A stretch of 64,000 bases of DNA from NCBI GenBank assembly GCA_021404685.1, contig QWHC01000008.1:163277-227276 (forward strand), read 5' to 3'. Each line of letters starts with the position of its first letter. The stretch's first letter is position 1. The position numbers and the translations under genes were made by a program. The notes under the pieces are model-generated. The model had not been told where the DNA came from and ran no database searches. It was given only the letters and a program-made list of their open reading frames with translations. Of this stretch, positions 16,242 through 25,374 are shown one piece after another. The stretch is from Chloroflexi bacterium CFX4. Lineage in GTDB: Bacteria > Chloroflexota > Anaerolineae > Aggregatilineales > UBA2796.

Positions 16242-18590
16242 TTATGCCTCATGGGTGGCGGTGTGTGGCTGAACAGTGAAGGTAAGCTGCCTTTGATCGG
16301 CTGTGACGCCAACGCTGATCACGCTCTGCGGCGGATAGTCACGCTCTAGAAGCTGTCCGCTCAACGGGCGTGTTAGCAGGCGGTCTATTGCCTGCCGCAG
16401 CGGGCGCGCACCATTGATCGGATCGTAGCCGCGTTGCAAGAGCAGCGCACGCGCTTCTGGCGTCAAGTGCAGGTCAAGGCGTTGATCGGCAAGCCGTGCG
16501 TGCAAATCGCGCAGGTGCAAGGCAAGTATCTCGTACAGGGTTGTTTCTGTCAGGGCGTTGAAGATGATTACATCATCAAGGCGGTTCAAAAATTCAGGAC
16601 GGAAGAAGCGGCGCAAGGTAGCCTGATAATCGGCTGCGGAAGGCGGCGTGCTGGTGAAGCCAACGCTGCCGCGCCTAGTCTCCGCTGTGCCAATGTTGCT
16701 GGTCATGATCCAAACGGCATGGCGTGCATCCACTGTGCCACCACGCGAGTCGGTCAATCGCCCTTCATCAAAGACTTGCAGGAACAGGTCAAAGACCTTC
16801 GAGTCTGCCTTTTCCACTTCATCCAACAGCACCACGCTGTAGGGGCGACGGCGCAGCGCCTCGGTGAGTTGCCCGCCTTGTTGCGAATCCCGATAGCCGG
16901 GCGGCGATCCGATCAGCCGTGCGACGGTGTGTTCATCGTGAAATTCGGACATATCAAGGCGCAGTAAGGCGTTTTCCGTGCCAAAGAGGAAGGCTGCCAG
17001 CGCTTTTGCTAGCTCTGTTTTGCCAACGCCGCTCGGTCCGAGGAACAGAAAAACGCCGACAGGACGGTTCGGATCAGATAAGCCGGCGCGGCTGGCGCGC
17101 ACAGCGCCCGTCACGGCGCTTATGGCGTGATCTTGCCCGATCACACGCGCCCGCAGCACGTCTTCCATGCGCGCATACTTACGGCGCTCGTCTTCGGTCA
17201 ATTGGGCAACGGGAATGCCCGTCCATTCGGCAAGCACTTCGGCAACCGCCTCAGCAGTCACCACACGCGGCACGCTCAGATCAACGCCGCTGGCAGTCTG
17301 CGTGACGACACGCGCACACGCCTCGTCCAGCAGGTCAAGCGCCTTATCCGGTTGGCGGCGGTTATGCAGATATTTGGCGGAAAAGGTGACGGCGGCTTGC
17401 AGCGCGTCGCTGTGGATTTGCACGCCGTGATGCTTGGCGTATTGATCCTGCACACTGGTCAAGATCAGCAGTGTGTCGGCAGCGGAAGGTTCGCCAATCT
17501 CAATGGTGCGGAAGCGCCGATCAAGGGCAGGGTCTTGGGCGATGGCGGCGCGGTATTCTTCATGTGTTGTGGCGCCAATGCAGGCGATCTCGCCACGCGA
17601 AAGGGCGGGCTTGAGGATGTTCGCCGCGTCAAGGTTGCTATCTACCGTATCGCCCGCGCCAACGATGGTGTGGATTTCATCAATGAACAAGATGACTTCG
17701 GGATTTTCGCGCACTTCTTCCAAGATGCCGACGAGCCGCTCCTCAAACTGACCGCGCAGGCTGGTGCCAGCCAACAACGTGCCGATCTCAATCTGGACAA
17801 TGCGGCGGTTCAGCAAGTGCGGCGGCGCGCTGCCTTGTGCAATATCGTAAGCAAGCCCTTCAACCACAGCCGTTTTGCCCACGCCTGAATCGCCCACCAA
17901 CAGTGGATTGTTCTTCTTAGAGCGCGTCAGGGTGCGTGCCATCATGCGGATTTCGCGCTCGCGCCCGATGACAGGGCTGATTTTGCCTTCGCGGGCAAGC
18001 TGCGTCAGGTCGCGCCCATATTTGTCCAACATCGGCGTGACGCCTTGCGGCAGTTCGTCCAGCGAGTCCGAGTCGTGAATGGCGATCAAGTAGTCTTGGC
18101 TGGCAAGGTCAAGATCAGGGTCGGCGCCGTTTTTTGCCATTTCTTCACGCACCAATTTCAGCCACTCGACCACATCCGCGCCGATCAGGTGCAGGCGGCG
18201 CACGGCGACGCCCTGCCCTTCGCGCAGCAGCGCATACAGCAAGTGGCGTTCGTCAATGCGCTCTGCCTGATGTGCGTCCGCTATTTGCACGGCATCGCTC
18301 AGCACGCGGTAAGCACGCGGCGTAAACGGCAGCACATCGGTGAACAATTCCTGATCAGAATCGTGAGCGCCAGCATCGCGCCGAATCTCGTTTCGCACGC
18401 TGCGTGGATCGAGTCCGGCAGTCAGCAGCAGGCGCTGTGCAAGGCTGCCTTCGACTTGTGTTAGGGCGATGTAGAGGTGTTCCGTGCCGATGAAATTGTG
18501 GTGCAAGCGTGCCGCTTCATCACTGGCAGCGCGCAGCCACACTTCACAGCGCTCTCTGATCTCTTGTTCGCTGATCTCTGCGAAAGACAC
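16242..18590 (-). CDS. Clp ATPase (ClpC/ClpA-like, no middle domain)
   Basis: A 782-residue Hsp100 unfoldase. It has a Clp_N double repeat ([27 protein letters not shown]), a first AAA domain with GDSGVGKT and VILFIDE, and a second with [14 protein letters not shown] and VVLLDE, followed by a D2-small domain. The loop sequence GSVGF matches the ClpP-docking loop (VGF/IGF) of ClpC. The coiled-coil middle domain of ClpC/ClpB is absent: [10 protein letters not shown] runs within about 20 residues into the [15 protein letters not shown] segment. The GTG at 18590 has GAGGT six bases upstream; the frame is also open from a TTG at 18620. It is the first gene of the Clp-kinase-FHA group. Confidence 0.85.
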   Translation of the reverse strand: MSFAEISEQEIRERCEVWLRAASDEAARLHHNFIGTEHLYIALTQVEGSLAQRLLLTAGLDPRSVRNEIRRDAGAHDSDQELFTDVLPFTPRAYRVLSDAVQIADAHQAERIDERHLLYALLREGQGVAVRRLHLIGADVVEWLKLVREEMAKNGADPDLDLASQDYLIAIHDSDSLDELPQGVTPMLDKYGRDLTQLAREGKISPVIGREREIRMMARTLTRSKKNNPLLVGDSGVGKTAVVEGLAYDIAQGSAPPHLLNRRIVQIEIGTLLAGTSLRGQFEERLVGILEEVRENPEVILFIDEIHTIVGAGDTVDSNLDAANILKPALSRGEIACIGATTHEEYRAAIAQDPALDRRFRTIEIGEPSAADTLLILTSVQDQYAKHHGVQIHSDALQAAVTFSAKYLHNRRQPDKALDLLDEACARVVTQTASGVDLSVPRVVTAEAVAEVLAEWTGIPVAQLTEDERRKYARMEDVLRARVIGQDHAISAVTGAVRASRAGLSDPNRPVGVFLFLGPSGVGKTELAKALAAFLFGTENALLRLDMSEFHDEHTVARLIGSPPGYRDSQQGGQLTEALRRRPYSVVLLDEVEKADSKVFDLFLQVFDEGRLTDSRGGTVDARHAVWIMTSNIGTAETRRGSVGFTSTPPSAADYQATLRRFFRPEFLNRLDDVIIFNALTETTLYEILALHLRDLHARLADQRLDLHLTPEARALLLQRGYDPINGARPLRQAIDRLLTRPLSGQLLERDYPPQSVISVGVTADQRQLTFTVQPHTATHEA

Positions 18591-18646
18591 GCCCGCACCT
18601 CGCTCTTGACCGTCACGCAAGCCGACTTAATTGTTTTCTGAGGTTA

Positions 18647-18652
18647 ATTATA
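18647..18652 (-). promoter_or_regulatory. extended -10 promoter of the Clp-kinase-FHA operon
   Basis: Minus-strand TATAAT preceded by TGC gives a strong extended -10. The predicted start near 18640 leaves a leader of about 50 bases before the GTG at 18590. The -35 region is poor, as is allowed with an extended -10. Confidence 0.5.
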
Positions 18653-18762
18653 GCACAGCCATGCTGCCAAAGTCTTGAAAAATTTCTGAAGGGCAGCCCG
18701 TAGCTGCGCCCTTGCACGCTGCCTTATGCCCAAAAAGCCTAGCCGCGCCCTTCGGAATAAGC

Positions 18763-18768
18763 TATAAT
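18763..18768 (+). promoter_or_regulatory. -10 element of efp
   Basis: A perfect TATAAT lies 42 bases before the efp start; the predicted transcription start is near 18775. No convincing -35 element is visible. Confidence 0.45.
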
Positions 18769-18809
18769 CGCCATGTTTATCCGTAAACCTAAAAGGTAAG
18801 AGACAACGC

Positions 18810-19367
18810 ATGATTGATGTGAACGACCTGCGGAAAGGCGTCACCTTCACCGTAGATGGTGCCATTTACCGCGTGTTGGAGTATTCCCACAACAAACCCG
18901 GCCGCGGCAACGCCACTATCCGCACCACCCTGCGCGACCTTCGCACCGGCGCAACCATTCAGCGCACCTTCACCTCTGGTGACCGTGTGCAGGATATTCG
19001 CGTCGAGAGCTTCGCCGTTGAATTCCTCTATAGCGATGGCGAAGTGCTGCACTTCATGAACACCACCACCTTTGAGCAGTACGAGCTTTCGACCAGCATT
19101 TTTGGTGATGATGTGCTATATATGTATGAGAATATGCAGATGTCGCTGAGCAGCTATGACGGCGAGATCATTGACTATGAACTGCCCACCACCGTTGAAC
19201 ACAGCGTTGTTGAGGCAGAGATGGCAGTTGCTGGCAACACCGCCACCGGCGCCACTAAGAAAGTGATCACACAGACCGGCTTGCAAGTGACCGTGCCGCT
19301 GTTCGTCAGTGTTGGCGATAAAATCCGTGTGGATACCCGCGACGGTAGCTACATCACCCGTGTCTAG
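18810..19367 (+). CDS. efp: translation elongation factor P
   Basis: The 185-residue EF-P has the KOW-like domain I, the OB domain II and domain III ending VGDKIRVDTRDGSYITRV. EF-P rescues ribosomes stalled at polyproline stretches. The tip of the domain I loop reads KPGRGN: arginine 32 occupies the position held by the beta-lysylated lysine in E. coli EF-P. Arg32-type EF-Ps in some proteobacteria are rhamnosylated by EarP; whether that applies here is unknown. AGGTAAG lies about a dozen bases before the ATG. A TATAAT box lies upstream. Confidence 0.95.
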   Translation: MIDVNDLRKGVTFTVDGAIYRVLEYSHNKPGRGNATIRTTLRDLRTGATIQRTFTSGDRVQDIRVESFAVEFLYSDGEVLHFMNTTTFEQYELSTSIFGDDVLYMYENMQMSLSSYDGEIIDYELPTTVEHSVVEAEMAVAGNTATGATKKVITQTGLQVTVPLFVSVGDKIRVDTRDGSYITRV

Positions 19368-19383
19368 TGTCTAGGATGCCCTA

Positions 19384-19743
19384 ATGAAGACTCCTGCTGG
19401 CAAGGAATGCCCTGAGTATCACGCTGATTTTCATCGCGGCAGGCGCGTGCAGGAATGCCGCCTTGCCAAACGCAGCGCACGCGGCGCGCCGTGGCACCCC
19501 GGTGATTGCAGCCGCTGCGCGGTGCCAGATATTCTGCGGGCGAATGCCAGCGAGTCTTTGCGGCTGAATTTGCAGATCAAGCCCGGCTTTTTGGGCATTG
19601 GGCGCACTCTTGTGATCAGCGCTTTCTGCGAGAGGCACAAAACAGCCATTGATGATCCATACATCGGCTGCGAACAGTGCAACGCTGAGCGTCCCGGCGT
19701 CTCGATCTTTCTGGATGCGCTGAGAGATTCGGATAGCGAATGA
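19384..19743 (+). CDS. small cysteine-rich protein of unknown function
   Basis: This 119-residue protein is not recognised. It holds seven cysteines, including two CXXC pairs (DCSRC at 42-45 and GCEQC at 96-99) plus single cysteines at 9, 25 and 82, which suggests one or two zinc or iron-sulfur sites. There is no signal peptide. Its stop overlaps the start of the HAD-DinB gene (ATGA), and it follows efp by 16 bases, so it appears to be a real coding sequence in an operon rather than a chance frame. Confidence 0.6.
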   Translation: MKTPAGKECPEYHADFHRGRRVQECRLAKRSARGAPWHPGDCSRCAVPDILRANASESLRLNLQIKPGFLGIGRTLVISAFCERHKTAIDDPYIGCEQCNAERPGVSIFLDALRDSDSE

Positions 19744-20918
19744 TCAAGGCAGTGCTGTTCGATCTGGATGCAACGCTCATCCATGTGGAAACAGATGCCT
19801 TCGTGCGTCAGTATATCAAGCTGCTGAGCGATCAACTCGCCGTGCAATTCGGCATCCCGCCCAACCGCTGCGCCGAAGCGCTCCGTCAGGCTGCCCAAGC
19901 CGCCGCTGCCAACCTTGACCCGACATGCAGCAACCGTGCCGTGTTCGGGCGCACGCTCAGTGAAGCACTCCGTCTGCCCGCAGCGGCACTCACGGCTGCC
20001 CTTGAGGATTTCCACACGCGCCGCTACCCTGATCTGGCAACCATGATCGCGCCTGTGCCTGCCGCTGTGCCGCTCCTAAGCGATCTGTTGGCGCGTGGCG
20101 TGGCGTTTGCTATCGCCACCAACCCGGTCTTTTCGCTGGAGGCGGTGCGCCAACGCATGACGTGGGGCGGGCTGCCGCTTGATCTGCCCTATGCGCTGAT
20201 CACCAATCTAGACGAACTGCACTTCACCAAGCCGCGCCCACATTTTTACGAGGAAGTGCTGGCACGCATTGGCTTTGAGCCCGATCAGGCGATCATGGTG
20301 GGCGATGATTTCACCAACGATATCGCGCCTGCTCAGGCGGTCGGAATGCACACCTATTGGGTGAATGATCAGCAAACGCTTGCCGACTTTGCCGTTGCCG
20401 TGAAAGCAGGGCTTTTGGAACAGTTGGCGCACCAGCCACCCGTGACAGAGAGCCAAGCGCAGATTATGCCGCGCTTGTTGGGCAATACAGCGGCGCTCTT
20501 CGGCATGGTGGACTCCATCCCGCCGCAGACGTGGCACATGCGCCCTGATCCGAATGAATGGACGCCGCTTGAAGTTGTCCACCATCTGCGCGAGAGCGAG
20601 CGCGAGGTGCAGCGTCCGCGCCTTGTCCGCATCGCCCGTGAGGAAAATCCGTTCCTTGCACCACCACCAGAGCCGTTCCGCCCAAATACAGTGAAGCTGA
20701 CCGAGACGGCACAACAGATCGCAGCGGACTTTTGGCAAGAACGCGCCCAAACCCTTGCCTTCTTGGAAAACTTACCGCCTGAGGCATGGCAGCGCACCGC
20801 ACGGCACGCCATCTTCGGACCGACCACGCTCTTAGAGATGGCGCACTTCACCGCACGCCACGATCACCTGCACCTGAATCAGCTTTGCCAGACGGTTGGC
20901 AAATGCCGCGAAGATTAA
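19740..20918 (+). CDS. HAD hydrolase fused to a DinB-like domain
   Basis: Residues 1 to about 225 are a HAD hydrolase: motif I FDLDATLIH, motif II AIATNPVFS, the lysine in HFTKPRPHFYEE, and motif IV MVGDDFTNDIAPAQAVGMHT. Residues about 245-385 form a DinB-type four-helix domain with the metal-ligand histidine pattern EVVHHLRESE and HFTARHDHLHLNQL. DinB-family domains bind metal and often act as thiol-dependent transferases; the pairing with a HAD phosphatase is unusual and no substrate can be assigned. It overlaps the Cys-rich gene by four bases. A shorter reading, two independent proteins, is excluded by the uninterrupted frame. Confidence 0.75.
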   Translation: MIKAVLFDLDATLIHVETDAFVRQYIKLLSDQLAVQFGIPPNRCAEALRQAAQAAAANLDPTCSNRAVFGRTLSEALRLPAAALTAALEDFHTRRYPDLATMIAPVPAAVPLLSDLLARGVAFAIATNPVFSLEAVRQRMTWGGLPLDLPYALITNLDELHFTKPRPHFYEEVLARIGFEPDQAIMVGDDFTNDIAPAQAVGMHTYWVNDQQTLADFAVAVKAGLLEQLAHQPPVTESQAQIMPRLLGNTAALFGMVDSIPPQTWHMRPDPNEWTPLEVVHHLRESEREVQRPRLVRIAREENPFLAPPPEPFRPNTVKLTETAQQIAADFWQERAQTLAFLENLPPEAWQRTARHAIFGPTTLLEMAHFTARHDHLHLNQLCQTVGKCRED

Positions 20919-21020
20919 GGGCTAAAAACAGACTCATTAACAGAATTGCTCAGCCTGATCCCTCTTGAGCCATTTTTGACCCTTCACAGCATATTATCCT
21001 TCTGCTATCCTTTCCCTAGC

Positions 21021-21148
21021 GTGACATTCCGGCAAGTAAGAGGCAGGCAGTTTAAGGAAACGTGCCGTTCGCAATGCACCACGGCATCCGTTTTAAACCG
21101 ATTAAATTTAGCCCGTCCCTCATATGGACTTCTGCTACGGAATGTCAC
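21021..21148. repeat. 11-bp inverted repeat upstream of the SPFH gene
   Basis: GTGACATTCCG (21021-21031) and its exact complement CGGAATGTCAC (21138-21148) flank 106 bases of AT-richer DNA in the 265-base gap before the SPFH gene. It could be a pair of operator sites or a long-range stem in the leader RNA. I see no transposase, target duplication or clear promoter in the gap. Confidence 0.5.
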
Positions 21149-21183
21149 CTTTTTATTGATTGTGTTATTAAGCAGGTGTTGAG

Positions 21184-22062
21184 ATGGCAAATCGGAAACG
21201 CGAAGTCATCATCAAAGATACGCACCGTGGCTTGCTCTACGAAGATGGCGTGCTGGTGCGTGTGCTAGAAGCTGGGCGTTATGAACTAGCGCCAAAGCGC
21301 TCGCCGCTCATGGAATCGCTACGCGGGCGCGTGCCGAACAAAGAGATCGTAATTGTGGATATGCGCGAGCGCGATCTGCTGCTGAAAGGGCAAGAAATCC
21401 TGACTGCCGATAAGGTGGCGCTGCGCGTGAGCGTGATTGTGCAGTTCCGCGTGGTTGATCCGCGTGCAGCACTCCATGCCGTCTCGAATTACGAAGATCG
21501 CCTCTATAGCGATGTCCAGTTGGCAGCGCGCCGCTCGCTCGCCTCCATGACGCTGGAGACGATCCTCACCAACCGCAACCAACTCAGTGAGGATATCCTG
21601 CGCGATGTGAAAGGCGCAGCAGCTGAATATGGTGTTGAAATCCGCCGTGCGGACGTGAAAGACATCATCTTTCCCGGCAACCTGCAAGACATTATGAATC
21701 GTGTGCTTGCCGCCGAGCGTATGAGCCAAGCGCAGCTTGTGGAAGCACGCACGAAGGCGGAAGTTCAGCAGATCGAGGCGCAGGCAAAGGCAGCCAGCCG
21801 CCGCGTGGAAGCTGAGGCGCAGGCAGAAGCACAGCGGACTGCTGCCCAAGCACAGGCAGAGGTGCAGCGCATTGCCACTGAGGCAGAAATCCGTGCGCTG
21901 CGTGAGCGTGAGCAGGCAGCCACCATTTATACAACGCATCCCGCGCTGCTGCGCCTGACCGAGCTAGAGACGCTGCGCGACCTGAGCCGCAGTGCCAACG
22001 CACGGCTCTACATCAACTTTGAAGGTGCCAAGCGCGCCGAAAAAGAGGATGAACAAACCTAA
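21184..22062 (+). CDS. SPFH/band-7 domain protein without membrane anchor
   Basis: A 292-residue protein of the stomatin/prohibitin (SPFH) superfamily. The SPFH core runs from about residue 20 to 190 ([40 protein letters not shown]). It is followed by an Ala/Glu/Gln-rich coiled coil of about 60 residues and a short C-terminal region. Most family members have an N-terminal membrane hairpin; here the sequence starts [12 protein letters not shown] with none, so membrane contact must be peripheral. SPFH proteins scaffold membrane microdomains and regulate proteases. A strong terminator follows directly. Confidence 0.8.
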   Translation: MANRKREVIIKDTHRGLLYEDGVLVRVLEAGRYELAPKRSPLMESLRGRVPNKEIVIVDMRERDLLLKGQEILTADKVALRVSVIVQFRVVDPRAALHAVSNYEDRLYSDVQLAARRSLASMTLETILTNRNQLSEDILRDVKGAAAEYGVEIRRADVKDIIFPGNLQDIMNRVLAAERMSQAQLVEARTKAEVQQIEAQAKAASRRVEAEAQAEAQRTAAQAQAEVQRIATEAEIRALREREQAATIYTTHPALLRLTELETLRDLSRSANARLYINFEGAKRAEKEDEQT

Positions 22063-22068
22063 TCCACA

Positions 22069-22100
22069 CGCGGGCAAGAACACTTTGCCCGCGCTTTTTT
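22069..22100 (+). terminator. rho-independent terminator after the SPFH gene
   Basis: A perfect 9-bp GC-rich stem, CGCGGGCAA (22069-22077) with TTGCCCGCG (22085-22093), has a seven-base loop and is followed by C and six T residues. Confidence 0.9.
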
Positions 22101-22211
22101 GCCCCTGCCATAGGCGCATTTGTGCCAAATTCCCTACCCGATCTGATCAATTTCAGGTATCCTTATCTGTTTACCGAACACATACCACACACAGCCGAGG
22201 TAGGTCTGCAT

Positions 22212-23630
22212 ATGGCTCAGCCACGTACCCTGTTTGAGAAAGTCTGGGAGCGCCATTTAGTCGCCCCACAAACCGATGACTCGCCCGCCGTCCTCTATAT
22301 TGACCTGCACCTTGTGCATGAGGTGACCTCACCACAGGCATTTACCACCTTGCGCGAACGCGGTCTGAAGGTGCGCCGCCCTGACCGCACCGTTGGCACG
22401 ATGGATCACAGCACGCCCACCACACCGCGTGACGTGCCAATTGCTGATGCACAAGCCGCTGCCCAAATTGCCCAGATGGAGAAAAACTGCGCCGATTTTG
22501 GCATCCCGCTCTATGCCTTGGGCAGTGAGCATCAGGGCATTGTGCATGTCATCGGTCCTGAGCGCGGGCTGACGCAACCGGGCATGACCATCGTCTGTGG
22601 CGATAGCCACACCAGCACGCACGGCGCGTTTGGTGCGCTTGCCTTTGGCATTGGCACCAGTGAGGTTGGGCATGTGCTGGCAACCCAATGCCTGCTCCAG
22701 AATAAGCCGAAAACAATGGCTGTTCGCGTGGAAGGGACGCTTAAACACGGCGTTTCCGCCAAAGATATTATCCTCGCCCTGATTGCCAAAATCGGCGTGG
22801 GCGGTGGCACGGGCTACGTGCTTGAGTATTGCGGCTCTGCCATTCGCGCTCTTTCGATGGAAGAACGCATGACCATCTGCAACATGAGCATTGAAGGCGG
22901 CGCACGGGCGGGCATGATCGCGCCCGATGAGACGACCTTTGCCTATATTGAAGGGCGTCCGCACGCGCCGAAGGGTGAAGCGTGGGAGCGCGCCGTTGCC
23001 GATTGGCGCACCCTGCCAACCGACGAAGGTGCGACTTTTGATGCTGAGGTCTTTATTGACGCAGACGCGCTAGAGCCGATGATCACCTACGGCACTAATC
23101 CGGGCATGGGAATGCCGATTACGGGCATGATCCCTGACCCTGCCGCCATCAGCGATCCAAGCCAGCGCGAAACGCTCATCAAGGCGCTTGCCTATATGGA
23201 TTTGCAGCCGAATGTGCCGCTGCTTGGGCATAAAATTGATGTGGTGTTCTTGGGGAGCTGCACCAACTCGCGCATTAGCGACCTGCGGATTGGCGCGGCG
23301 CTCATCAAAGGGCGCAAGGTGGCCTCCAACGTGCGGATGATGGTCGTTCCCGGCTCGCAGCAGGTGAAGCGCCAAGCGGAGGCGGAAGGGCTGCACGAGA
23401 TTTTCAAGGCAGCCGGCGCTGAATGGCGTGAGGCGGGCTGTAGCATGTGCATTGCCATGAACGGCGATCAGCTTCAGCCGGGCGAGTATGCCGTTAGCAC
23501 CAGCAACCGCAACTTTGAAGGACGGCAGGGTAAGGGCGGCAGGACGTTCCTCGCCAGCCCACTCACGGCGGTTGCCAGCGCCATCAACGGCTGCGTAACC
23601 GACCCACGCGAGATGCTCGAACTCGCCTAA
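22212..23630 (+). CDS. leuC: 3-isopropylmalate dehydratase large subunit
   Basis: The 472-residue aconitase-family protein isomerises 2-isopropylmalate to 3-isopropylmalate in leucine synthesis, together with LeuD. Clear motifs are [28 protein letters not shown], the cluster cysteine in FLGSCTNSR and the CSMC pair in [11 protein letters not shown], which together hold the [4Fe-4S] cluster. The end [20 protein letters not shown] is typical. The ATG at 22212 has GAGGTAGG about eight bases upstream; the frame is open 30 codons further. The usual immediate neighbour leuD is displaced by two Uma2 genes. Confidence 0.95.
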   Translation: MAQPRTLFEKVWERHLVAPQTDDSPAVLYIDLHLVHEVTSPQAFTTLRERGLKVRRPDRTVGTMDHSTPTTPRDVPIADAQAAAQIAQMEKNCADFGIPLYALGSEHQGIVHVIGPERGLTQPGMTIVCGDSHTSTHGAFGALAFGIGTSEVGHVLATQCLLQNKPKTMAVRVEGTLKHGVSAKDIILALIAKIGVGGGTGYVLEYCGSAIRALSMEERMTICNMSIEGGARAGMIAPDETTFAYIEGRPHAPKGEAWERAVADWRTLPTDEGATFDAEVFIDADALEPMITYGTNPGMGMPITGMIPDPAAISDPSQRETLIKALAYMDLQPNVPLLGHKIDVVFLGSCTNSRISDLRIGAALIKGRKVASNVRMMVVPGSQQVKRQAEAEGLHEIFKAAGAEWREAGCSMCIAMNGDQLQPGEYAVSTSNRNFEGRQGKGGRTFLASPLTAVASAINGCVTDPREMLELA

Positions 23631-23647
23631 ATGTTCGCTGGTTCAGT

Positions 23648-24255
23648 GTGAGGTGCTGAGATGGCAGAGATCGCCAAACCAACGCAGCGCTACCGCGCCC
23701 AAGACCTTGAACGGCTTGCCGATTCGGATCAGCGCTACGAGTTGGTAGCGGCATTGCTGCCGTTTATCCGCACGCATGGGCTTGGGCAGCTTATGGCAGA
23801 GGCGGGCTTCTTGCTGGAATCAGAGCCGGATACGGTGCGTGCGCCCGATGTTGCTTTCATCAGCCGTGAGCGCATCGCACCGATTAGCGGCGGCTATTAT
23901 CCCTTTGCGCCGGATCTCGCTGTTGAAGTCATCTCACCGAGCAATTCAGTCGGTGCGGTGCAAGCCAAGATCGCGCAGTATTTTGCGAAAGGTGCGCGCC
24001 AAGTGTGGCTCATCTACCCTGCGATGCGGACGCTCCACGTCTACAGCAGCCCCAAGTCGGTTCGCATCCTTGATGCGACCGATACACTTGAAGGTGGCGA
24101 TATGCTACCCAACTTTTCGCTGCCCGTTGCCGAACTTTTCGCACAGCTTTAAAGGTGAGGTGCTGAGATGGCAGAGATCGCCAAACCAACGCAGCGCTAC
24201 CGCGCCCAAGACCTTGAACGGCTTGCCGATTCGGATCAGCGCTACGAGTTGGTAG
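23648..24255 (+). repeat. 101-bp perfect direct repeat covering the starts of two Uma2 genes
   Basis: Bases 23648-23748 and 24155-24255 are identical over 101 positions, offset by 507 bases. The repeat includes the ribosome-binding region and the first 29 codons of each Uma2 gene and ends exactly where each protein loses its conserved N-terminal segment. The rest of the two genes is clearly diverged, so this looks like recent gene conversion or recombination. Confidence 0.9.
23661..24152 (+). CDS. Uma2-family endonuclease, internally shortened (copy 1)
   Basis: A 163-residue Uma2 (DUF820) protein of the PD-(D/E)XK superfamily. The catalytic core is present: RAPDVAFIS, DLAVEVISPSNS and the K/Y segment KIAQYFAKGARQVWLIYP. 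However, the usual segment after RYELV, which normally continues with a GEL strand and a conserved histidine, is missing, and the sequence jumps straight to AALLPFIRTHGLGQL. It is probably a damaged copy, although the frame is intact. It lies 30 bases after leuC and shares its first 29 codons exactly with the next gene. Confidence 0.75.
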   Translation: MAEIAKPTQRYRAQDLERLADSDQRYELVAALLPFIRTHGLGQLMAEAGFLLESEPDTVRAPDVAFISRERIAPISGGYYPFAPDLAVEVISPSNSVGAVQAKIAQYFAKGARQVWLIYPAMRTLHVYSSPKSVRILDATDTLEGGDMLPNFSLPVAELFAQL

Positions 24256-24626
24256 GCTTTCAACTCAGCACTGATCCTGATACGGTACGCGTGCCTGATC
24301 TTGCCTTCATCAGCCGTGAGCGTGTGCCGCCACTCAGCACGCAGTACGACACGATTGCGCCTGATCTGGTGGTGGAGATCGCCTCACCGGGCAACACTTC
24401 CAGTGAGCTAAATGAGAAGATCACGGCATATTTTCAGGCGGGCGTGCGGCGCGTATGGGTTGTCTACCCAGTCACACGCCTCATCTACGACTATGCCAAC
24501 CTGAAACAGGTCGCTATCTTAGATGAGACCGATACGCTAGATGGCGATCTAGTGCTACCAGATTTTGTGATCCCTGTGCGCGAAATCTTTGCACCACTCG
24601 ACTTTGAGAAAGCAGATGAGGACTAA
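24168..24626 (+). CDS. Uma2-family endonuclease, internally shortened (copy 2)
   Basis: This 152-residue Uma2 protein begins with the same 29 codons as copy 1, then continues [20 protein letters not shown], so it has lost even more of the N-terminal fold (about 40 residues relative to a full family member). The catalytic strands [12 protein letters not shown] and [18 protein letters not shown] are kept. It is likely inactive or misfolded. It sits 15 bases after copy 1 and 7 bases before leuD, so it is transcribed within the leucine operon. Confidence 0.75.
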   Translation: MAEIAKPTQRYRAQDLERLADSDQRYELVGFQLSTDPDTVRVPDLAFISRERVPPLSTQYDTIAPDLVVEIASPGNTSSELNEKITAYFQAGVRRVWVVYPVTRLIYDYANLKQVAILDETDTLDGDLVLPDFVIPVREIFAPLDFEKADED

Positions 24627-24633
24627 CCAACCA

Positions 24634-25245
24634 ATGGAAGCCATCAAACCATTCAGCAGCCGCCTTGTGGTGCTGCCAACTGAAAACATTGATACTGACC
24701 AGATTATCCCGGCGCGCTTCCTTAAAACGACCAGCGCACAAGGGCTTGGTGATTCGCTCTTTTACGACTGGCGCTACGACGCTGAAGGCAAGCCGCGCCC
24801 GGAGTTCATCTTGAATCAGCCGCAAGCGCAGGGCGTCCAGATTTTGCTGGCAGGGCATAATTTTGGCGCCGGCAGTTCGCGTGAACATGCCGTTTGGGCG
24901 CTGACAGGCTTCGGCTTCCGCGCTGTGATCAGCACCTACTTTGCCGATATTTTCCGCAACAACGCGCTCAAAAATGGCTTGCTACCCATCCAAGTGGACG
25001 CCGAGACGCACCGTCAATTGCTCAGCCTTGCCCAAGAAGATCCTGAATCGCACATCAGGGTAGACCTTGAGGCACAGCACATTGTGCTGCCAGACGGGCG
25101 CGCCGTCACCTTCCCAATTGATGGTTTTGCGCGCCGCTGCCTGCTCGATGGTGTGGATCAGCTTGGCTACCTGCTGAACATGGCAGATCAGATCGCCGCT
25201 TATGAGGCAGCCTATCCACAGCGTGTAGATACCTTAAGCGCCTAA
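24634..25245 (+). CDS. leuD: 3-isopropylmalate dehydratase small subunit
   Basis: A 203-residue LeuD, the swivel subunit that completes the isopropylmalate isomerase with LeuC. Family motifs are [35 protein letters not shown] and the [20 protein letters not shown] segment. The ATG at 24634 has a TGAGGAC region upstream and gives the usual N terminus ([10 protein letters not shown]); longer starts overlap the Uma2 gene. A terminator follows. Confidence 0.95.
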   Translation: MEAIKPFSSRLVVLPTENIDTDQIIPARFLKTTSAQGLGDSLFYDWRYDAEGKPRPEFILNQPQAQGVQILLAGHNFGAGSSREHAVWALTGFGFRAVISTYFADIFRNNALKNGLLPIQVDAETHRQLLSLAQEDPESHIRVDLEAQHIVLPDGRAVTFPIDGFARRCLLDGVDQLGYLLNMADQIAAYEAAYPQRVDTLSA

Positions 25246-25252
25246 GCAGCCT

Positions 25253-25284
25253 GTGGGCGGAAGTATGTTTCCGCCCACGTTTTA
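25253..25284 (+). terminator. rho-independent terminator after leuD
   Basis: A perfect 10-bp stem, GTGGGCGGAA (25253-25262) with TTCCGCCCAC (25269-25278), has a six-base loop and is followed by GTTTTA. Confidence 0.75.
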
Positions 25285-25303
25285 CATCTGTCTTTAGCAT
25301 TGA

Positions 25304-25332
25304 TTGACTCGCCTTTGGAAAAGTGCTACGCT
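25304..25332 (+). promoter_or_regulatory. promoter of the alpha/beta hydrolase gene
   Basis: TTGACT (25304-25309), a 17-base spacer and TACGCT (25327-25332) preceded by an extended -10 TGC (25324-25326). The predicted start near 25339 gives a leader of about 36 bases to the ATG at 25375. It follows directly after the leuD terminator. Confidence 0.6.
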
Positions 25333-25374
25333 GAAACAGAAGTTCACTTAACCGTGAAGGTGAGGGCTTGTGTT

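Noticed and set aside
21020..21149. The inverted repeat before the SPFH gene as a miniature transposable element
   Set aside because: No target-site duplication and no second copy in the window; it is kept only as an unexplained repeat.
23661..24626. The Uma2 pair as a toxin-antitoxin or restriction system
   Set aside because: Both encode the same nuclease family, both are shortened in the fold, and neither a methylase nor an antitoxin-like protein is nearby.
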